Shown piece by piece: positions 10,101-19,000 of a stretch of 64,000 nucleotides of DNA (within the stretch, counting starts at the first letter, position 1; each line of letters starts with the position of its first letter). Origin of the DNA: Thermoflexia bacterium (GTDB lineage Bacteria; Chloroflexota; Anaerolineae; B4-G1); NCBI GenBank assembly GCA_011192155.1, contig DUEK01000012.1, forward strand, positions 1-64,000, given 5' to 3'. Under the pieces are notes generated by a model, which was given only the letters and a program-made list of their open reading frames with translations, was not told the DNA's origin and made no database searches. The position numbers and the translations under genes were made by a program.

Positions 10101-10733
10101 GTGACCGCCTACGCCGGGGCATTGGATGAGGAAACGAACGGGCAACAAGTCGTCATCGCCGGGATGGTGCAGCGGGTACGCCGTCACACGACCAAGAAAG
10201 GGAACGAGATGGCCTTCGTCACCCTGGAGGATTTGCAGGGGACCTGCGACGTTGTTGTCTTTCCAAAGGTATGGGAGCAGACCAAGCACCTGTGGCAGCC
10301 GGAACGCATCCTCGTCATGGGCGGCAAGGTGGACGCCGGACGGCGAGACGAGCCAAACCTGCTGTGCAACTGGGCCAAGCCCCCTGATGAGATAACTATC
10401 GTCGCCGAGTCAACCCGCGCGCCAGCGACCATGCCGTCACCACCCAGGCCCGCGCCTACGCCGCCTCTAGTATCCCAGCCGCGCACCATCCGCGTGACGC
10501 TGGCTCGCAGCGGAGAGCAGCCTCAGGACGTGCAGAAACTACGCCAAATTCACGGTCTGCTAGCGGAGAATCAGGGCCGTGATCGCTTTGTCATCCACCT
10601 GGTCGGCGGCGCGAACGGGGCGATCGAACTGGCGTTCCCCAACGAGACGACGCGCTACAGCACAGAACTGGAGCAAAAGCTGGCCGCCATTGTCGGGGCC
10701 AGGGCAGTGTGGGTAGAGAAGGACGTGGGATGA
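7182..10733 (+). CDS. dnaE: DNA polymerase III subunit alpha
   Basis: PHP domain start FVHLHAHSEYSLLDG; PDIDLDYPDDQR; full 1183-aa length. Confidence 0.96.
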   Translation: MTEFVHLHAHSEYSLLDGLSSCQELAERAAELGMPALALTDHGVMYGAVQFYKMCRSAGVKPIIGMEAYVAPRGRQNRDAKLDRKAHHLVLLAQNDAGYHNLMRLATIAQLEGFYYKPRIDKESLAEHADGLVVLSGCGSSEVSRLLRDGRLEEARRVIAWYRDLFPGRYYLEIQEHDIPELTQVNRQIISLARELDLPLAATNDSHYTRREEAPIHDVLLCIQTGKTVTEPKRMRMNGDSYYLRSGEEMTALFSETPEALTNTLRIAEMCEVELEFGNYHLPIFQTPEGYDAQSYLRHLCEEGLRRKYTTIASRERERLDYELDIIHKMGFDTYFLIVWDLCRFSQEQNIWWNVRGSGASSIVAYSLGITNLEPLQHGLIFERFLNLGRVSMPDIDLDYPDDQRADLIRYTVEKYGHEQVAQIITFGTMGAKASIRDVGRALDYPLSEVDRIARLVPSGPKVKLKSALREVPELREAYEKEEHIQRLIDTARGVEGNIRHASTHAAGVIVSDAPLVEYAPLNRPTRGGDSDEIGVVTQYTMEELEELGLLKIDFLGLSTLTVMRRACELIRQRHSVTLNLNNIPTDDPSAYNLLSRGDVMGVFQVEGAGMRRMLMKMQPAKFDHIIAAISLYRPGPMEYIDDYIDRLHGKKPVEYHHPSLKPILQETYAIIVYQEQVIRLLTDIAGYTPSEADLMRRAIGKKKKAALLKHRVSFVEGAIKHSGLQRETAEAIFGDIEYFARYGFNKSHAADYAVLTCQTAYLKAKYPVEYMTALLTVERHNTEKVGLLIAECRRMGIEVLPPDINCSGLDFTIEEEQPNGATAIRFGMGAVKNVGEGPIETILDARQTGGPFRDLDDFCRRVDLRQVNRRALESLIKVGTLRPLGARSQLLPIADRIVGLSGSLHRARDVGQMSLFGEATGVRLAAEESLLPPLSQTPQVPQKEILAWEKDLVGVYVSEHPLTQVQIKLQDTVTAYAGALDEETNGQQVVIAGMVQRVRRHTTKKGNEMAFVTLEDLQGTCDVVVFPKVWEQTKHLWQPERILVMGGKVDAGRRDEPNLLCNWAKPPDEITIVAESTRAPATMPSPPRPAPTPPLVSQPRTIRVTLARSGEQPQDVQKLRQIHGLLAENQGRDRFVIHLVGGANGAIELAFPNETTRYSTELEQKLAAIVGARAVWVEKDVG

Positions 10734-11197
10734 AAGGGACAGAGCGCGTACAAGGCGCCCTCGAAGCAGCTGGCCTAGAGAGCGCCATCGTAAAACTGGA
10801 AAAGAGCGCCCGCACGGCGCAGTTGGCCGCCGACGCGCTCGGCGCCGCCTTGGGCAGCATCGTCAAATCGCTGATTTTCCTGGCCGATGGGAAGCCGGTG
10901 CTGGTGTTGGTGGCGGGCGACCGGCGAGCCGATCCGGCCAAACTGAAGAGCCTGCTGCAAGCGCGACGGGTGATGATGGCCAACGCCGAGCGCGTGCGCA
11001 GTGAGACCGGCTTTAGCATCGGCGGCGTGCCTCCCGTCGGCCACCGGCAACCACTGCCGGCCTGGATCGACGAATCGCTGGGCCGTTTCGAGACGGTTTA
11101 TGCAGCGGCGGGCCATCCACGCGCCGTGTTTCCCATTTCCTTTGATGAACTAGTGCGCGTGACCAACGGACGTGTGGCCGACGTGACAGAGATCTAG
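10730..11197 (+). CDS. YbaK/EbsC-type aminoacyl-tRNA deacylase
   Basis: SIVKSLIFLADGKPVLVLVAGDRRAD...; ATGA overlap with dnaE stop. Confidence 0.82.
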   Translation: MKGTERVQGALEAAGLESAIVKLEKSARTAQLAADALGAALGSIVKSLIFLADGKPVLVLVAGDRRADPAKLKSLLQARRVMMANAERVRSETGFSIGGVPPVGHRQPLPAWIDESLGRFETVYAAAGHPRAVFPISFDELVRVTNGRVADVTEI

Positions 11198-11231
11198 TTT
11201 AGCCTCTTGTGGGCGTGAGGAGCTACGAACA

Positions 11232-11945
11232 ATGGGTAAATTTCTACGGATCGTCGCCATCATCTCGATGGGATTGACAGCGGTTCAAACATTGCTGGGA
11301 GCGATCGGCTCTGTGTGCATCTCGTGGTTCCCAGAAAAGTACGAGAGCCTGGTCGTCGTTGCCCCCTACAAAAGCGTCTACCAGATCGCCACCGTGTTTA
11401 CCTTTGTAGCCGCTTTTATCGGGATTGCGGCTACTGTTGCCCTGGTACGAGGCAAAAGCTGGGCTTATCGCACTGCCCTGGGCGCTTTGCTCCTAGGAAT
11501 AGCGACAGCCGGGACAAAAATGTACTTTTCCAACATGCTCCGGGGCAGCACCGCGCCGACGAATATGCGCTTTTACTTGACGATATTTACACTGATCGTC
11601 TTCTTGCTGCTCAGGATACCGGGCGTTTGGGAAAAGGCGGGTCTAACTCGGTCAGGAAAAGACGGTTCCTCCTCCGCCGCCGCGGGGACAGCGATGCTCC
11701 TGGGCGGGCTGCTCTCTCTCACCATACCGATCTGGGCCGGGCCTAGCCACATTATGGACGGGTATAACCTGGTGCTGGTTCTAAAGATTCCCCTGTTGCT
11801 CGGCGGCGGCGCACTGGCGCTGATCGGGATCGGGCTGCTGACGAGGGCCGTGTTAAAAAAAACGTCCGCTCCACGCGTATATCAGATGACTGGCTGGCGA
11901 CGGCGCTCACACCGCAGCCGCCAAGTGGGTGAATTTTCCCGATAG
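11232..11945 (+). CDS. Multi-pass membrane protein of unknown function
   Basis: ORF with several hydrophobic segments. Confidence 0.55.
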   Translation: MGKFLRIVAIISMGLTAVQTLLGAIGSVCISWFPEKYESLVVVAPYKSVYQIATVFTFVAAFIGIAATVALVRGKSWAYRTALGALLLGIATAGTKMYFSNMLRGSTAPTNMRFYLTIFTLIVFLLLRIPGVWEKAGLTRSGKDGSSSAAAGTAMLLGGLLSLTIPIWAGPSHIMDGYNLVLVLKIPLLLGGGALALIGIGLLTRAVLKKTSAPRVYQMTGWRRRSHRSRQVGEFSR

Positions 11946-11976
11946 CGCCAAAAACTCCCGGTGTTCTTCATACAGC

Positions 11977-12252
11977 GTAACTGCTCAGGCATAACCGGGA
12001 ACACAGAGAGGCACAGAGGATGCACAGAGTTTCACGGAGGAGAAAGACGCAAGTTTGCTTGTCGTGCCAGTTTTCAGCACAGAATACAGCATTTGCTCGC
12101 CTTTGGGCGGACGCTCGCCTCTGGGCGGACGCTCGCCTCTGGGCGGACGTAAGCACAATATCTCCCTATCCTCTCTGTGATTCTTTGTCGGATGCTGTTT
12201 ATCCGCTTTCTCTGTGTGACTCTGTGTGATGGCTACCTGGTTGAGCAGTTAC
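11977..12252 (+). mobile_element. MITE-like element, copy B (GTAACTGCTCA ends)
   Basis: Terminal inverted repeat GTAACTGCTCA/TGAGCAGTTAC; 8-bp direct repeat CATACAGC at 11969-11976 and 12253-12260; internal similarity to copies A and C. Confidence 0.88.
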
Positions 12253-12332
12253 CATACAGCAAGAAACAGGCATTGATAAGGTTTTGGACTTTTTCCAAAA
12301 GCTGTTTCTTAGCAGATAGACGAGGAAAGCAA

Positions 12333-13304
12333 ATGAAACGCATTGGTGTATTGACAAGCGGCGGAGATAACCCCGGCCTCAACCCCTGCATCCGCGCGGT
12401 GGTGCGTATGGGACTTCACCTGGGGCTGGAAGTGATGGGTATCCATCGCGGATACGCCGGCCTGATAGACGGCGAAATAGACGAGATGGACGCTCGCTCA
12501 GTGGGCGGCATCATCGGACGCGGGGGAACAATTCTGGGCACCGCCCGCTGTCCCGAGTTCTACGATCTTCAAGGCCGAAAAGAAGCATTGCGCACACTTA
12601 ACCGGTTCGGGATAGAGGGCCTGGTAGCCATCGGCGGCAACGGTTCCTTGAGCGGCGCGCTGGAGCTGCACCGTATGGGTTTTCCAACCATAGGCATCCC
12701 CAGCACCATTGATAACGACGTCAACGGTACCAACATCTCTATCGGCGTGGACACGGCGCTGAACACCATTCTGGACGCTATTGACAAGATCAAAGACACG
12801 GCCAGTTCCCACAACCGCGCCTTTCTCATTGAGACGATGGGGCGCGACTCTGGCTACCTGGCGTTGGTGAGCGGCATCACCGGTGGGGCAGAACTAGTAT
12901 TAATTCCAGAGGAAAAGACGGTGATTGATGATGTCTGCCAAACGATTGAGGATGCCTACATTCGAGGTAAAACGCACTGTATCATCATCGTCGCCGAGGG
13001 ATGGGGACCGGGGACGCAAGAATTGGCGAACCAATTGCAGGAGCGGCAGAATGAGCTTGGTTTTTCGGTGCGCGTCACGCAACTGGGCCACGTCCAGCGG
13101 GGCGGTTCTCCCAGCGCTTTCGACCGCTTGCTGGCTACCCGGCTGGGAGCTGCCGCAGCGCGCGAACTGATCGCCGGGAATGAGGGGCATATGGTCGGAT
13201 GGGTCCAGAACGACGTCAGGCTCACTCCGTTGGCAGAGGCGATTGCCTTTGACAAACAAATTGACCGAGATCTGTGCGAGTTGGCAAGGGTGATGGAGAA
13301 ATAG
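12333..13304 (+). CDS. pfkA: 6-phosphofructokinase family protein
   Basis: RIGVLTSGGDNPGLNPCIRAVV, GGNGS, PSTIDNDVNGT, ETMGRDSG, LGHVQRGGSPSAFDR. Confidence 0.85.
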   Translation: MKRIGVLTSGGDNPGLNPCIRAVVRMGLHLGLEVMGIHRGYAGLIDGEIDEMDARSVGGIIGRGGTILGTARCPEFYDLQGRKEALRTLNRFGIEGLVAIGGNGSLSGALELHRMGFPTIGIPSTIDNDVNGTNISIGVDTALNTILDAIDKIKDTASSHNRAFLIETMGRDSGYLALVSGITGGAELVLIPEEKTVIDDVCQTIEDAYIRGKTHCIIIVAEGWGPGTQELANQLQERQNELGFSVRVTQLGHVQRGGSPSAFDRLLATRLGAAAARELIAGNEGHMVGWVQNDVRLTPLAEAIAFDKQIDRDLCELARVMEK

Positions 13305-13310
13305 GGAGTA

Positions 13311-13340
13311 GAGAGCAAGTCTCTCACTTGCTCTCTTTTT
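13311..13340 (+). terminator. Rho-independent terminator after pfkA
   Basis: GAGAGCAAGT-CTCTC-ACTTGCTCTC followed by TTTTT. Confidence 0.8.
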
Positions 13341-13388
13341 CACTGTAGCGGGTTCCGTCTTTTTGAACCCCGGCTTATTGAAACAATC

Positions 13389-14711
13389 TCACTGCACCAG
13401 CCCCAGCCATCCAGCAATCACCCCTCCTGCTCCCACCATATTCAGCGCGATGGGCAGCAGCAGAACGCCCATACAGTTCATCCGGCGCGAACCCCAGAGG
13501 ACGGGGACGAGGCCGATGCCGGTGGCGACCGCACAGATGAGTAGGCCGCCCCAGCCTGTCATCCCGACGACGATGACGAGCAGCACCGCCAGCGTGCCCA
13601 GGCTGATCCAGCGGTAGCTCACTTTGCCCACCAGTTTGATCATCACGCGCGTCATCAGCAGGAGCAGGAAAAACGAGAGCACGCCGGTGAGCACCACCGC
13701 CGCCGTCGCCGTGTAGTAAGACTGCGGCGTGTAGGATGACCACAGACTGCTCAACATCCACGCCATACCGCCCCGCGTCAGGTGCAGCCCCGGCACAAAG
13801 AAGAACAGGAATCCGCCCACGTAATAGACTACCTTGGAGGCCCCTTGCGAGATGATGAACAGCCGGTCGTCCCGCTGGGCGGTGGCGTGCCCGGCGATAA
13901 ATCCGCCCAAGCCCCCGGTCACGACCGGGAAGAAGGCGGCGAATAATCCCCCCAGCGCGCCCGCGAACGTCCCGCGCAGGAACAATCCCAGCGTGCTATC
14001 CACCGTCTCGGCGATGTGCTGCTCTGGCAGCTCGACCCGCGAGAGAATGTTTTGCAGAATCCAGGGCACGGCAAAAAGCCCGACAAAGGCCGGGAGCAGG
14101 TTTTGATAAGCGACCGTCACCGGCACCAGGCTGCGGTAGAGCAGGATGAATCCCAAGAGGCCGGAGAGCGTGAAGGTGACCAAGCCCGCCGTGAGCGATT
14201 TCCAGCCGTCCCACCAGCGGGCCAGGCCCGCCGGAGCGCGGTCGGAGCCCTTGGGCCACTCGGAGATGAGCATAAAGGCGATCACGGTCCACAGGATCCA
14301 GTGCAGATGGGGTTGCAGGATGGCTCGCAGTGCCGGGAAGAGGATCGAGGCGACGGGCGTCAGCAACGCCAGCACCGCGATCCCGCCCAGTCCGCCGATG
14401 CCGGTCAGCGCCACCGCCTCGTACCCGCGCCGCTGGAGCAGATACTTTTGCCCGGGCAGGACGACAAATATGGTCGAATCATCGGGGGCGGAGAGAAAGA
14501 TGCTGGGGATGGTGTTCAGGATGGAGTAGCTGGTGATCAGGCCCAGGAAGAACATTGCCAGCATTTCGGGCGGCATAAATTTGCCCAGCGTGGCCGAAGC
14601 CAGGATGATGAACCCGGCCACGTTATAGATGTGCAGCGCCGGCACCAGCGCCAGCACCGAGGCGACCAGCGCGCCGCAGACAGCGTAGAGCAAGGGTACG
14701 ACTACAGTCAT
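13389..14711 (-). CDS. TctA/DUF112-like membrane permease
   Basis: Hydrophobic multi-TM ORF; ATGA overlap with upstream amidohydrolase stop. Confidence 0.5.
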   Translation of the reverse strand: MTVVVPLLYAVCGALVASVLALVPALHIYNVAGFIILASATLGKFMPPEMLAMFFLGLITSYSILNTIPSIFLSAPDDSTIFVVLPGQKYLLQRRGYEAVALTGIGGLGGIAVLALLTPVASILFPALRAILQPHLHWILWTVIAFMLISEWPKGSDRAPAGLARWWDGWKSLTAGLVTFTLSGLLGFILLYRSLVPVTVAYQNLLPAFVGLFAVPWILQNILSRVELPEQHIAETVDSTLGLFLRGTFAGALGGLFAAFFPVVTGGLGGFIAGHATAQRDDRLFIISQGASKVVYYVGGFLFFFVPGLHLTRGGMAWMLSSLWSSYTPQSYYTATAAVVLTGVLSFFLLLLMTRVMIKLVGKVSYRWISLGTLAVLLVIVVGMTGWGGLLICAVATGIGLVPVLWGSRRMNCMGVLLLPIALNMVGAGGVIAGWLGLVQ

Positions 14712-16393
14712 ATAAGTGTGTGCTCCACTTTTTCTTGGGGGTGATGTTGTTCTCGCTGCCACACCACGTCACCACCCACAATAGTCATATCTACCTGGAT
14801 GTCCTTGATCTCCTCGTCAGGCACGGAAAAGTAGTCGCGATCCAGCACGATGATGTCAGCCAGCTTGCCTACCTCGATTGTGCCCTTGAGGTGCTCCTCG
14901 CGGGTGAGCCACGTGCCGGATACGGTGTATGCTCGCAGAGCTTCCTCGCGGCTGATCGCTTCTTGAGGCGCGATATGTTGGCCCAGCTTGTTCTTGCGTG
15001 TCACCAGGGCGTATAGGGCGATGAAGGGGTTGGCCGATACCGTGCTGGTCACGTCGGAGCTGGCGGTCACCACGATGCCCCGATCCAGGTACGTGCGCGC
15101 GGGCTTGTAGTTCTGCGCTCGTCGTTCGCCAACGTCGCGGAAGAGCAGGTCGCCTTCCCAGTAGATAAAGGTGGGCTGGAGTACTGCGGCGATGTTGTAC
15201 TCGGCCATCTGGTCGAGCGCGCTGGCGGTGGGAAAGTAGCCGTGGACGATGTTGTGGCGCGCATCGGGACTGGGCATCTCGCGGGCGACCTGAGCAAAGG
15301 CGCCCACTGCCATATCCTGGGCGTGGTCGCCGCAGCAGTGAATGCCCACGTCCCAGCCCAGTTCTTGAGCAGTGCGGAGGTGGCGGTACAGTGCGTCCAA
15401 CTCGATGCGGTTGAAAGCGACCAACTTGGCATCGCCTTCGTAAGGCTCGTACATATAGGCCGTGTGCGAGGTGGTGCCGCCGTCAATCGCCATCTTGAGC
15501 CCGCCGATGCGCAGCCACTCGTCGCCGAGGCCGCTGTAGATGCCCGGCTCCCTGGCGCGGTGGCCTAGCACGTCCTCGCTCTCGTCGTCGTGGAAGCCGT
15601 GCCAACTGGGCATCAGGTTGACCCGCAGCGATAGCTCGTTATCCTGGTAAAGAGATTGAAAGGCACGCATCTCCAGTGGACGCAGACCCGGCTCGACGAT
15701 GCTGGTGATGCCAAAACGGTGCATTTCGCGACACGCCAGCCGCAACGATTGCTTCATCTGCTCCAGCGTCGGTTTGGGGATGAGGCGGCGTACCAGGGTC
15801 TTGGCGCTGGCTCGCAGGAGGCCGTTCGGCTCGCCTTTGGCGTCGCGCTCAATCTTGCCGCCCTTGGGGTCTGGCGTGTGACGATCAATGCCGGCTGCGC
15901 GGAGCGCGCGGCTGTTGACCACGTCAATGTTGAAAAAGCGCATCAGAACCACCGGGTGGTCCGACGTGGCCGGATCGAGGTCGTGACGGGTCGGCAGCCG
16001 GCCGTTCCAGTTCCCCTCGTTCCATCCCTGGCCGACGATCCACTCGCCGGGCGGGGTGTCTCGAGCCTGCTGGCGCACCAGCTCCATCATCTCCTCTGGA
16101 GACCGGCACTCGTCCAGGCGGATCGTGGATAGTTTGGCCCCCACTTCCAGCAGGTGGTTGTGGCTATCGAATATGCCGGGGATGGCGGGCCGTCCGCCGA
16201 GGTCAATGTTTCTGGTATGGTCGCCGGCCAGGGTTTTGATCTCGGCATTGCCGCCAACGGCCACGATGCGGCCGTCCTTGATCGCCACGGCCTGGGCGGT
16301 GGCCCCTGCGGCATCCAGGGTAAAGATTTGGCCGTTGAACAGGATTGTGTCTGGAGATAGGTTTTGGATTTTCAACTTGCCCCCCGTCGGCAT
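14708..16393 (-). CDS. YtcJ-like metal-dependent amidohydrolase
   Basis: ILFNGQIFTLD..., GRPAIPGIFDSHNHLLEVG, WIVGQGWNEG, VGKLADIIVLDRD. Confidence 0.82.
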   Translation of the reverse strand: MPTGGKLKIQNLSPDTILFNGQIFTLDAAGATAQAVAIKDGRIVAVGGNAEIKTLAGDHTRNIDLGGRPAIPGIFDSHNHLLEVGAKLSTIRLDECRSPEEMMELVRQQARDTPPGEWIVGQGWNEGNWNGRLPTRHDLDPATSDHPVVLMRFFNIDVVNSRALRAAGIDRHTPDPKGGKIERDAKGEPNGLLRASAKTLVRRLIPKPTLEQMKQSLRLACREMHRFGITSIVEPGLRPLEMRAFQSLYQDNELSLRVNLMPSWHGFHDDESEDVLGHRAREPGIYSGLGDEWLRIGGLKMAIDGGTTSHTAYMYEPYEGDAKLVAFNRIELDALYRHLRTAQELGWDVGIHCCGDHAQDMAVGAFAQVAREMPSPDARHNIVHGYFPTASALDQMAEYNIAAVLQPTFIYWEGDLLFRDVGERRAQNYKPARTYLDRGIVVTASSDVTSTVSANPFIALYALVTRKNKLGQHIAPQEAISREEALRAYTVSGTWLTREEHLKGTIEVGKLADIIVLDRDYFSVPDEEIKDIQVDMTIVGGDVVWQREQHHPQEKVEHTLI

Positions 16394-16445
16394 TACTGGC
16401 GTCAATTTGCCCACTTGCAAACTTGCGACTTGCAGGCTCTCTTGC

Positions 16446-17327
16446 CTACTCCAACACCACCACATCGTACGGCAGCGTCGGCACCACCTCCAGGTTGCCC
16501 TTGTACAGCTCTATCGTGCCGACGACGCGCACGCGACTGCCGGACGTGCCCAGCGCTGTGTTGTTGGGGATGCGGTCGAGAACGTTCTGGTAGATAAAGA
16601 CCATCACCTCGCCGCTTCCATCACCGACGAACACCTTGGCCCAACTTCCTCTGCCCTCCACCCGGATGATCTCTCCCTCGATCATCACCCGTTGCCCCTC
16701 GTCGCCGCCGTAGAGCGAGCCGATCTCGCGCTGCGGGGCGGAAGCGGCCGCGCCCGTGATGGCCTTTACGTCGCCGCCGAAATCCGGCTCGATCTGCAAT
16801 TCCCCCTCGTACTGGCCGATCTCGCCGCTGGCCCGCACCTTTGCGCCCAGATTTATCTCGGCTGCGTCCCAGCAATCGTCATAGACGTTGTGCCACATCA
16901 GGAGCGTGATTTGCCCCGTGCCGTCGTCCAACGTGAACTTGAAGCCGGCCTGGAAACTGGCTGTGCCGACCACCGCGCCTTCTACGGTCACTTCCTCCCC
17001 GGAGCGGTCGGCCGTGATGCTTCCAATGTCCGTCAGCGTTACTTTGGGCGTCGAGGTCGCTGCCGGCGTGGGGGTGAGTGTGGGCGTGGGTGTGTCGACC
17101 GGCGTGGGCGTATCCGCCGTGGTTGGCGCCGGTTCAGATGTGGGTGTGTTGGTGGGCGCTAGTGTCTCGGTCGGTGCGGGCGTATTTGTCGGCGCGGGGG
17201 TTGCAGTATCGGCCAGCACCGGCAGTGGTTTGGTGGTAGCAGTCGCCGCCGGCTGTGACGCGCCTCCGCAACCGGTCACTGTTACTGCCAGTACAATCAT
17301 AATGGTTACAGATATTTTTCTTTGCAT
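16446..17327 (-). CDS. Lipoprotein with Thr/Pro linker and two OB-fold-like domains
   Basis: Lipobox VTGC; TPTPTLTPTP linker; repeated VEGAVVG...FTLDDGTGQITLLMWHNVYD blocks. Confidence 0.7.
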   Translation of the reverse strand: MQRKISVTIMIVLAVTVTGCGGASQPAATATTKPLPVLADTATPAPTNTPAPTETLAPTNTPTSEPAPTTADTPTPVDTPTPTLTPTPAATSTPKVTLTDIGSITADRSGEEVTVEGAVVGTASFQAGFKFTLDDGTGQITLLMWHNVYDDCWDAAEINLGAKVRASGEIGQYEGELQIEPDFGGDVKAITGAAASAPQREIGSLYGGDEGQRVMIEGEIIRVEGRGSWAKVFVGDGSGEVMVFIYQNVLDRIPNNTALGTSGSRVRVVGTIELYKGNLEVVPTLPYDVVVLE

Positions 17328-17342
17328 AGCAATCTCCATTCT

Positions 17343-18761
17343 CTATCTCTGCTCTTCAATCTTTATCCCATCCGCTTCCGGGATGATCTCTAAATTGCCT
17401 TGATACTCTTCGATCTGCCCCACTACCTCGACCCGTGTTCCGGCGACGAGTTGCCCGGCGTCGGGGATGGCGTCGTAGACGTTCTGCCAAAGCAGCAGGA
17501 TGATGGCGCCGCTGCTGTCATCGAGGGTGAATTTGACTCCGGCGGAAAAAGTCTCCATCTCACCCAGCGTGCCCGTCAATCGCAAGGTCTGTTCCACGTC
17601 GGCGAAAGTGACGTCGCCGATGGCGCGCGCCTCGATCTCGTTTTCTTGTGGCTGTGGGGTCTCGGTTGGCGGCGCGATGTTGGATGGAGGAGCGAGCACC
17701 CACACATCGTCGGGTAGATTAGGAATCACCTCTAACTCGCCCCGGTATTCAGAGACTTCTCCCTGCACCTGCACCTCCGCACCGACCCCTGGTCTGGCAT
17801 CGGCGCTGATTCCATCATAGACATCTTGCCACAGGAGCACAGTGATCTCGCCGGTGGTATCATCCAGGGTGAACTTGACGCCGGCGGAAAATGGGTCAAC
17901 TTTGGTGACGGTACCGCGCACGACGACCAGTTGGCCCACGTCCTCATCGGTCAGTTCGCCGATCTGTCTCTCGGCGACGACGAGCACCGGCTGGGCGAGC
18001 GGCACGACGCCGGCGACGGAGGCGGGGACGAGTTGGGGCGTATCGCCGTAGAAAGAGACCGCCGCCACGACCTCGACGGGCTGCCCTTTGGGGAGGAGGG
18101 GCAGGGGGCTACCGCTGAGAGCGACCAGGTCCTCGCTCACGGCGACGGGGATGGAACCGCTCTCGTCGCGGACGGTGATCAGGGTCAATCCATTGTAAGG
18201 CTCGTAGGAGCTCTCTACCTCACCCCGCACCCGTACGCGTAGGTATTGGTCGGTCAGCGTGATAGAGCCGATGGCGCGCTCCACCGGCTCGGCGCGGGTG
18301 ATCGTTAATTGCTCGGGCACGTTTATGGTGAGCGAGAGAAAATCTTCCCGGATGCGTAAGGTTCCGGCCACCTCGACCCAGTCGCCCGGCGCTGGTACGC
18401 GGCCTTCCTCGACGATCTGTTGCGTCTCCGCGCGGTAGGCCGAAACGCGGATCTCGCCTGTCTCATCCTCGATCGAGAAACTGAGATACTCCCCTTCAGG
18501 ATCATACGAGGGAGCGCGGGTGCAACGGCCCTCGATCCGCACGTAGGCCATGTTCATCGTCGCGCTGGCTTGGCCGATTTGGACGAGAGGTACCTCGACG
18601 CGCGTGGCGGCGAACCAGAGCGCGGCGAGCCCCACGGTGGCGAGAATGACCGCGACAATCTTGACGGCGCGGATGGACGCACGTCTCGTCAGGCGAGCGC
18701 CGCAGTAAGGGCAGGCCTCGTGGGGGCCGGTGTAACGTCCGCAACTAGGGCATTGGCTCAT
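17343..18761 (-). CDS. Zinc-ribbon, single TM, then about four tandem OB-fold-like domains
   Basis: MSQCPSCGRYTGPHEACPYCGARL, TM segment, repeated VRGTV..FSAGVKFTLDDTTGEITVLLWQDVYD units. Confidence 0.7.
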   Translation of the reverse strand: MSQCPSCGRYTGPHEACPYCGARLTRRASIRAVKIVAVILATVGLAALWFAATRVEVPLVQIGQASATMNMAYVRIEGRCTRAPSYDPEGEYLSFSIEDETGEIRVSAYRAETQQIVEEGRVPAPGDWVEVAGTLRIREDFLSLTINVPEQLTITRAEPVERAIGSITLTDQYLRVRVRGEVESSYEPYNGLTLITVRDESGSIPVAVSEDLVALSGSPLPLLPKGQPVEVVAAVSFYGDTPQLVPASVAGVVPLAQPVLVVAERQIGELTDEDVGQLVVVRGTVTKVDPFSAGVKFTLDDTTGEITVLLWQDVYDGISADARPGVGAEVQVQGEVSEYRGELEVIPNLPDDVWVLAPPSNIAPPTETPQPQENEIEARAIGDVTFADVEQTLRLTGTLGEMETFSAGVKFTLDDSSGAIILLLWQNVYDAIPDAGQLVAGTRVEVVGQIEEYQGNLEIIPEADGIKIEEQR

Positions 18762-18857
18762 TCTTGTTCTCCAGCGGTTAGAAAAAGGACAGGCTCTGTA
18801 GATCCAAATTTCAGACCTCGGAGGTCTCGGAAGGTGATATTGGCAGCAAAATTGCTT

Positions 18858-19000
18858 TTGGTGATTACCCACATATCCAAATATGACTGCATTGACTCTG
18901 TTTTCTTTCACCGCAGAGGCCGCAAAGCACGCAGCGAGGATCTTTTTGACCATCTCTGCGACCTCTGCGCGCTCGGCGGTGAGATGTGGGTAATCACCAA
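18858..19000. mobile_element. MITE-like element, copy D (TTGGTGATTACCCACAT ends)
   Basis: Perfect terminal inverted repeat TTGGTGATTACCCACAT/ATGTGGGTAATCACCAA; 8-bp direct repeat AATTGCTT at 18850-18857 and 19001-19008. Confidence 0.85.

Noticed and set aside
10709-10733. dnaE/YbaK overlap as unusual
   Set aside because: Simple 4-nt ATGA overlap, ordinary translational coupling.
12020-12229. Track ORFs with SAQRRA/ARLWAD repeats (also at 4218 and 21152)
   Set aside because: Products of the 18-bp tandem repeat within the MITE family; open in several frames on both strands, no start context.
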